Shown: positions 60,134-64,000 of the stretch, one piece after another | Position numbering within the stretch: position 1 is the first letter of the stretch | Layout of the letters: every line of letters starts with the position of its first letter | Assembly (NCBI GenBank): GCA_964501655.1 | Contig: CAZCTN010000003.1 | Coordinates: 62,001-126,000 of the forward strand | Reading direction: 5' to 3' | Length of the DNA stretch: 64,000 nt | DNA from: JAAYJK01 sp964501655 | GTDB lineage: Bacteria; Bacillota; Syntrophomonadia; Syntrophomonadales; Syntrophomonadaceae | Notes under the pieces: generated by a model | The model's input: only the letters and a program-made list of their open reading frames with translations | Told to the model about the DNA's origin: nothing | The model's database searches: none | Translations under genes and position numbers: made by a program

Positions 60134-61153
60134 TTAATAGAGGTTATCCTTAACCACTACTTCAGCTATCTGTATAGCATTGGTTGCCGCACCCTTCCTT
60201 ATCTGGTCGGCGGCTACCCAGATTGCGATCCCCTTGTCGCCCAGAGAGATATCTTTACGAATTCTTCCCACAAAGACCTGATCCTGGTTCGATGAATATA
60301 AGGGCATGGGATATATATTGGATTGGGGATCATCCTGTACCACTATACCCGGAGCCTTGCTTAATATGCTTCTTACTTCTTCTATTTTCAACGCTTTTTC
60401 CGTTTCCAGGTTAATAGATTCCGAGTGGCTCCTGTAAACCGGTACCCGTACTGCCGTAGCGGCTATTTTTAGTTCTGGTTCATGCATGATCTTCCTGGTT
60501 TCCCAGACCATTTTCATCTCTTCCCGAGTATACCCTTCTTCCACAAACTCATCAATGTGAGGAATAAGATTAAATGCAATCGGATGCTGGAACACTTCCA
60601 GCCTAGGTTCCTGGCCCTGCATGGCTGCGGCTATGTGCTGATCCAATTCCTGCAGACCCGCTATGCCCGCTCCCGATACTGCCTGGTAGGTCGATACTAC
60701 CACTCTCTTCAAACCCGCTGCCCGGTGAATGGGATTTATGGCTACCACCATTATGATTGTAGAACAATTGGGATTAGCTATAATCCCCCGGTGGAGTTTA
60801 ATATCTCCCTGATTGACTTCAGGGACTACCAGCGGCACCTCTTGCTCCAGCCTAAAAGCATAACTATTGTCAATAACCACACAATTGTTCTTTACCGCTT
60901 CAGGCGCCAGCATTTTACTAATATCGGTTCCAACCGCGAACAGGGCTATATCAGCTCTTTTGAAAGCCTCGGGGCTGGCTCCTTCCACCACGTACTCTTC
61001 ACCTCTAAAGGATAGCCTGGTTCCTGCCTCTCGCGGATCGGCCAGGCAGATAAGTTCTTTGATTCCGAATGCTCTTTCTTCCAGTATTTTCAACATTTCC
61101 TGACCTACTGCGCCAGTGGATCCTACTACGGCTAAACGCACTTCTGCTGCCAC
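60134..61153 (-). CDS. asd: Aspartate-semialdehyde dehydrogenase
   Basis: A 339-aa NADPH enzyme reducing aspartyl phosphate. Motifs are VVGSTGAVGQEMLKILEER (dinucleotide loop), IIANPNCSTIIMV with the catalytic Cys, TYQAVSGAG and RVPVYRSHSESINLE with the His. It starts at GTG 61153, eight bases after AGGAGG. It sits between dpaB and dapG, as in Bacillus. Confidence 0.97.
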   Translation of the reverse strand: MAAEVRLAVVGSTGAVGQEMLKILEERAFGIKELICLADPREAGTRLSFRGEEYVVEGASPEAFKRADIALFAVGTDISKMLAPEAVKNNCVVIDNSYAFRLEQEVPLVVPEVNQGDIKLHRGIIANPNCSTIIMVVAINPIHRAAGLKRVVVSTYQAVSGAGIAGLQELDQHIAAAMQGQEPRLEVFQHPIAFNLIPHIDEFVEEGYTREEMKMVWETRKIMHEPELKIAATAVRVPVYRSHSESINLETEKALKIEEVRSILSKAPGIVVQDDPQSNIYPMPLYSSNQDQVFVGRIRKDISLGDKGIAIWVAADQIRKGAATNAIQIAEVVVKDNLY

Positions 61154-61219
61154 ATCTATTACCTCCTGCCAAAACTCTATGGATTATTGTAACATAATAT
61201 TTTGCCCGCTCTCAAGAAA

Positions 61220-61825
61220 CTAGGCTGGCCCCAGCAAGACTGGTTGAAGCTGTTTACCCTGTAAAGCATGAATAACGGTATCACAAACCCATTCCATGGC
61301 AGCCACCGCCGAGTTGGCCTTGGTCAGAGGACTATCCTGGCGAAAAGGAACAAAATAAATGTTCTTCATGTTTAGCAGCAAGCCGATATTTTTTGCATTG
61401 ATGCTCAGGGCATCATTGGTAGATATTCCTATCACCACCGGCCGCTGGTTTCGCAGCTGCGCTTTCACAGCCATTAACGCCGGAGTGTCAACTATTCCAT
61501 TGGCCAATTTGGCTATAGTATTTCCGGTGGCGGGAATCACTAACACCACATCCAAAAGCTGTTGGGGACCTATTGGCTCAGCTCCAACAATGGTATTAAT
61601 AATGGGTTGGTCAGTGATCTCTCCGATCATTGCTTTCAGATCCTCTGTCTGGTAAAAACGATTATCAGTCTGATCAACTGTATAGGACAATATTGGATAT
61701 ATATCTGCTCCCATTGCTTTTAATTGTCTGATTGGGGGTAATACATCGGAGATCGTACAGTGCGAACCGGTTAGAACCAGGCCTATCCTGATCCCGTCCA
61801 ACCGATCTGATTTCATTTCCAGCAC
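61220..61825 (-). CDS. dpaB: Dipicolinate synthase subunit B
   Basis: A 201-aa flavoprotein-fold subunit of dipicolinate synthase (SpoVFB). It shows GLVLTGSHCTI and VVLVIPATGNTIAKLANGIVDTPALMA, with SINAKNIGLLLNMKNIYFVPF near the end, as in the family. With DpaA it oxidises dihydrodipicolinate to dipicolinic acid in the mother cell. GTG 61825 is eight bases after GGGAGG; the frame's own first GTG, 61834, abuts that site. Confidence 0.95.
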   Translation of the reverse strand: MLEMKSDRLDGIRIGLVLTGSHCTISDVLPPIRQLKAMGADIYPILSYTVDQTDNRFYQTEDLKAMIGEITDQPIINTIVGAEPIGPQQLLDVVLVIPATGNTIAKLANGIVDTPALMAVKAQLRNQRPVVIGISTNDALSINAKNIGLLLNMKNIYFVPFRQDSPLTKANSAVAAMEWVCDTVIHALQGKQLQPVLLGPA

Positions 61826-61841
61826 TTTTTGCACCTCCCTC

Positions 61842-62756
61842 TTAACGCCTGAATAGGTCCTGGTTTATTTTGCATAATTCTTCAATTATCAGGGCCGGGA
61901 CAACATCGGCCAGAATCCTTCCAGCAGAAGCCGGAGCCACCTTGCCCGGCAGGCCAGGGGCTAAAATAGCCTTTATACCAAATAAATTGGCTGCTTCAAA
62001 GTCAGTGCCCCCGGGCTGGCTGGCCAAGTCGATCACCACCGTCTCCTGCCGGGCGTGTTTCAAGATATCCTGGGTCAAAACCATGCTGGGTACAGTATTA
62101 AAAACAATATCCATATAGTTCATGATCTGTTTCAGCTCGCTGTATTCCGCCCTTCTACACCCCATTTCATAAGCCCGGGCCAACTGCCCGCGATTGCGAG
62201 CTACAACTGTCACCTCAGCTCCCATGGCCTTCAACATTCGAGCTAAAGTAATACCCACCCTCCCAAATCCTATAATGCAGGTTTGACTACCGTGAATGGT
62301 GATTCTGGTTTCCTCCATTGCCATCTGTAGAGCGCCTTCAGCGGATGGAATAGAATTCAATATCGCCAATTCATCCATTTCCCCGACTTCTATTAGGGTA
62401 AAACCCTGATTTGCCGACCATTCTTTGAGAAACGACCGGGCCGAACCGATGAGCACCAGTGCTTTCTCGGCTAAACCGGCCAGCGCTTCTTCAGTCAATA
62501 CCAGGGGATTTTCTGCGTATACTGCCCTGACTACTCCTTCTGCATTAGTACCGGGCAGCGGCATTATTACCACTTCTGCGTCTTGGCAGGCTTCCATGAT
62601 CGAGTCGACGGTAAAAGCCCCATGACCCACCATATCTCTGGGAAAACCTGCTACTGCTACCGTTGCACCCATTTTTACGAGCTCAGCCGTCAAGATCAAC
62701 TCTCTTTCATCTCCACCAATAATAGCGATTTTTATGCCGGATAGCACCGAGCTCAA
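61842..62756 (-). CDS. dpaA: Dipicolinate synthase subunit A
   Basis: A 304-aa NAD(P)-binding subunit (SpoVFA). The N-terminal domain has KIAIIGGDERELILTAELVKMGA, the second Rossmann loop is IIGFGRVGITLARMLKAMGA, and the C-terminal part has IDLASQPGGTDFEAA and APGLPGKVAPASAG. It starts at TTG 62756 behind GAGGAAGAG. It lies just before dpaB. Dipicolinic acid loads the spore core with calcium, so this gene is direct evidence of endospore formation. Confidence 0.96.
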   Translation of the reverse strand: MSSVLSGIKIAIIGGDERELILTAELVKMGATVAVAGFPRDMVGHGAFTVDSIMEACQDAEVVIMPLPGTNAEGVVRAVYAENPLVLTEEALAGLAEKALVLIGSARSFLKEWSANQGFTLIEVGEMDELAILNSIPSAEGALQMAMEETRITIHGSQTCIIGFGRVGITLARMLKAMGAEVTVVARNRGQLARAYEMGCRRAEYSELKQIMNYMDIVFNTVPSMVLTQDILKHARQETVVIDLASQPGGTDFEAANLFGIKAILAPGLPGKVAPASAGRILADVVPALIIEELCKINQDLFRR

Positions 62757-62855
62757 TTCTCTTCCTCCTCAGGCTGTCAATTATCTCTAAAATTAATAGC
62801 ATTATATGTATTCTTCCCAGAGGTGGTGCCTGTCTGAAACTCCAGCAACAGCAAA

Positions 62856-62918
62856 AGAGCCACGGAGACAGGTTCCCTGGCTCAAAATATGGGCCAGGGA
62901 ACCTATCCCCGTGGCTCT
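62856..62918. repeat. Large REP-like palindrome between dapB and dpaA
   Basis: Two stacked stems: AGAGCCACGG with CCGTGGCTCT (10 bp), an internal 5/5 loop, then GGTTCCCTGGC with GCCAGGGAACC (11 bp) and an 11-base loop. No T-run follows on either strand. The mirrored GAGCCACGG-ACAGGTTCCCTGG layout is typical of dispersed REP-like elements in anaerobic bacteria. It sits inside the dap/dpa operon and may tune expression between dapB and dpaA. Confidence 0.7.
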
Positions 62919-62939
62919 CACGTGGCTTTCAGGTCAGAT

Positions 62940-63740
62940 CTACATCAGATTCTCCATTCCGTATACCAGCCCCCGTATTCCCGGCATCTTCTTAATAACC
63001 ATTATTACTCCGGGCATAAATCCTGCCCGATCAATTGAATCATGCCTGATCTTAAGACTCTGCCCCACCCCGCCAAAAATGACTTCCTGATGAGCAATAA
63101 AACCCGGCAGACGGACGCTGTGAATCCTCACCTGATCCATATCCCCACCGCGGCTGCCAGGGATCTTTTCAAATTCCTTTATATTCCTGGGGGGACGGGA
63201 GGCCCTGGTCTGGTTTATCATTTCCGCCGTTTTTATCGCCGTTCCGGAGGGAGCATCCATCTTCTGATCATGGTGCAGTTCAATAATTTCCACATCAGGG
63301 AAATATACTGCCGCTTCCCGGGCAAACTTCATCATCAAAACTGCTCCGATAGCAAAATTAGGTATAACCGCCACTCCAGTTTGCTTGTCCCTGGCAATCT
63401 TATCCAACTGCTTAAGCTCGATGTCATTGAGCCCGGTGGTGCCGATTACACAAGCAATACCCTTTTCCAGGCAGGTCCGGGCATTATTGTATACTGCCTG
63501 GGGATTGGTAAAATCTACCACCACATCGGGATTTTCCCTTTCCAGCAACATTTCCAGATCCTTTTCCAGATAAACATTGATCCCTGGCATACCAGCAATA
63601 TCCGCAATACTCTCCCCGCTGGATTTAACATCCGCTGCGCCCTGTAATACCAAATCATGTTCTTCTGCTATCGCTTTCACTGTCTCTTTGCCCATTTTGC
63701 CTAAGGCACCGCTAACTATCACTTTTTGTTTTTTATTCAT
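62940..63740 (-). CDS. dapB: 4-hydroxy-tetrahydrodipicolinate reductase
   Basis: A 266-aa reductase committing to diaminopimelate and lysine. Motifs: VSGALGKMGKETVKA, DFTNPQAVYNNA, IGTTGLN, IPNFAIGAVLMMKFA and the active site ELHHDQKMDAPSGTAIKTAE. ATG 63740 lies behind GGAGG; the frame's earlier ATG at 63755 contains that ribosome site. It heads the dapB-dpaA-dpaB-asd-dapG-dapA string; dapB is not in this operon in Bacillus. Confidence 0.96.
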   Translation of the reverse strand: MNKKQKVIVSGALGKMGKETVKAIAEEHDLVLQGAADVKSSGESIADIAGMPGINVYLEKDLEMLLERENPDVVVDFTNPQAVYNNARTCLEKGIACVIGTTGLNDIELKQLDKIARDKQTGVAVIPNFAIGAVLMMKFAREAAVYFPDVEIIELHHDQKMDAPSGTAIKTAEMINQTRASRPPRNIKEFEKIPGSRGGDMDQVRIHSVRLPGFIAHQEVIFGGVGQSLKIRHDSIDRAGFMPGVIMVIKKMPGIRGLVYGMENLM

Positions 63741-63783
63741 CAATACTACCTCCATCTCCTGTTAAAAATTAGTTTTATATATT

Positions 63784-63812
63784 TTGGCAGCCTAGTCAAG
63801 ATTTGATATAAT
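63784..63812 (+). promoter_or_regulatory. SigA promoter of the universal stress protein gene
   Basis: TTGGCA, a 17-bp spacer and consensus TATAAT (63807-63812), about 50 bp upstream of the ATG at 63861. It overlaps the divergent dapB upstream region, where a TTGACT lies on the other strand without a good -10. Confidence 0.8.
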
Positions 63813-63860
63813 CCTTACAAGAATAATTACTTAATACTTTATAAAGGGGATGCATTATTT

Positions 63861-64000
63861 ATGGAAGCAGTATTCAATAAGGCCCTGGTGCCGGTAGATG
63901 GCTCCGAACAGTCCCTGCGGGCTGTCTATAAGGCTGCCGAACTGGCAGCGGCTGGAGTAATAAGCAGCCTGGTCCTTCTTAACGTTTATGATAGCTCCAA
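63861..64000 (+). CDS. Universal stress protein (UspA family), partial
   Basis: The first 46 residues of a UspA-family protein: MEAVFNKALVPVDGSEQS followed by an amphipathic helix AVYKAAELAAAG and the strand SLVLLNVYD. LVPVDGSEQS is the typical first strand and nucleotide-loop region. It runs off the right edge. The ATG is preceded by AAAGGGG, about ten bases off. It is transcribed away from dapB under its own SigA promoter. Confidence 0.9.
   Translation, partial: MEAVFNKALVPVDGSEQSLRAVYKAAELAAAGVISSLVLLNVYDSS

Noticed and set aside
61154..61219. Lysine riboswitch or T-box in the dap operon
   Set aside because: No conserved aptamer or T-box motif in this gap or upstream of dapB.

Overview
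The window comes from an anaerobic, endospore-forming Firmicute, most likely a clostridium of the Syntrophomonas type. Supporting signs are the sporulation genes (spoVS, dpaA/dpaB, spoIIIE), Bacillus-like gene order, an FMN riboswitch, SigA, SigH and LexA sites of the Gram-positive kind, and an oxygen-sensitive 2-hydroxyacyl-CoA dehydratase system. The family assignment is an inference from gene content. No rRNA, tRNA, CRISPR array or intact insertion sequence was seen.

Region 1 (1-9070) is accessory metabolism. A truncated DUF1646 membrane protein is followed on the plus strand by a 2-hydroxyacyl-CoA dehydratase activase, a YkvI-type transporter, two dehydratase-family subunits, a CoA-transferase and a PAS/AAA+/Fis enhancer-binding protein. 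Two close matches to the sigma-54 promoter consensus (839-854 and 3281-3296) precede the two transcription units, and a strong terminator separates them. The regulator has its own SigA-type promoter. This reads as a self-contained, sigma-54-controlled module for uptake, CoA activation and radical dehydration of an unknown 2-hydroxy (or related) acid.

Region 2 (9070-30211) is mostly minus strand: a soluble chemoreceptor-like protein, the riboflavin operon ribD-ribE-ribBA-ribH behind an FMN riboswitch with its own terminator, and then a conserved housekeeping string. In transcription order that string is yicC-remA-gmk-rpoZ-coaBC-metK-priA-def-fmt-DUF116-rsmB-rlmN-stp-prkC-rsgA-rpe, covering translation, replication restart, cofactor synthesis and Ser/Thr kinase signalling. 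ribE appears to start at ATT.

Region 3 (30393-42450) holds a Ca2+-type P-ATPase, a degenerate uracil-DNA-glycosylase-like protein, an unknown protein, a LysM/NlpC cell-wall hydrolase, a PHP phosphoesterase, a dipeptidase, spoVS with a SigH-type promoter, ymdB, an unknown gene, rny (apparently starting at ATA) and recA with a LexA box.

Region 4 (42695-57813) holds thpR, cinA, a compact FtsH-like protease with a one-pass membrane partner, rimO, a RodZ-like protein, an HTH protein fused to a probably inactive sugar-kinase fold, spoIIIE/ftsK, uppP, ylzJ, tepA, a methyltransferase and RNase J. Region 5 (57994-63740) is the dapB-dpaA-dpaB-asd-dapG-dapA operon for aspartate-family and dipicolinate synthesis. 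A divergent universal stress protein gene with a consensus promoter runs off the right edge.

Four copies of an intergenic repeat with conserved core blocks (8980, 25700, 44671, 49891) are not explained by any gene. Together with the sigma-54 dehydratase module, the FtsH-like pair and two non-canonical start codons, they are the main points for a second look.
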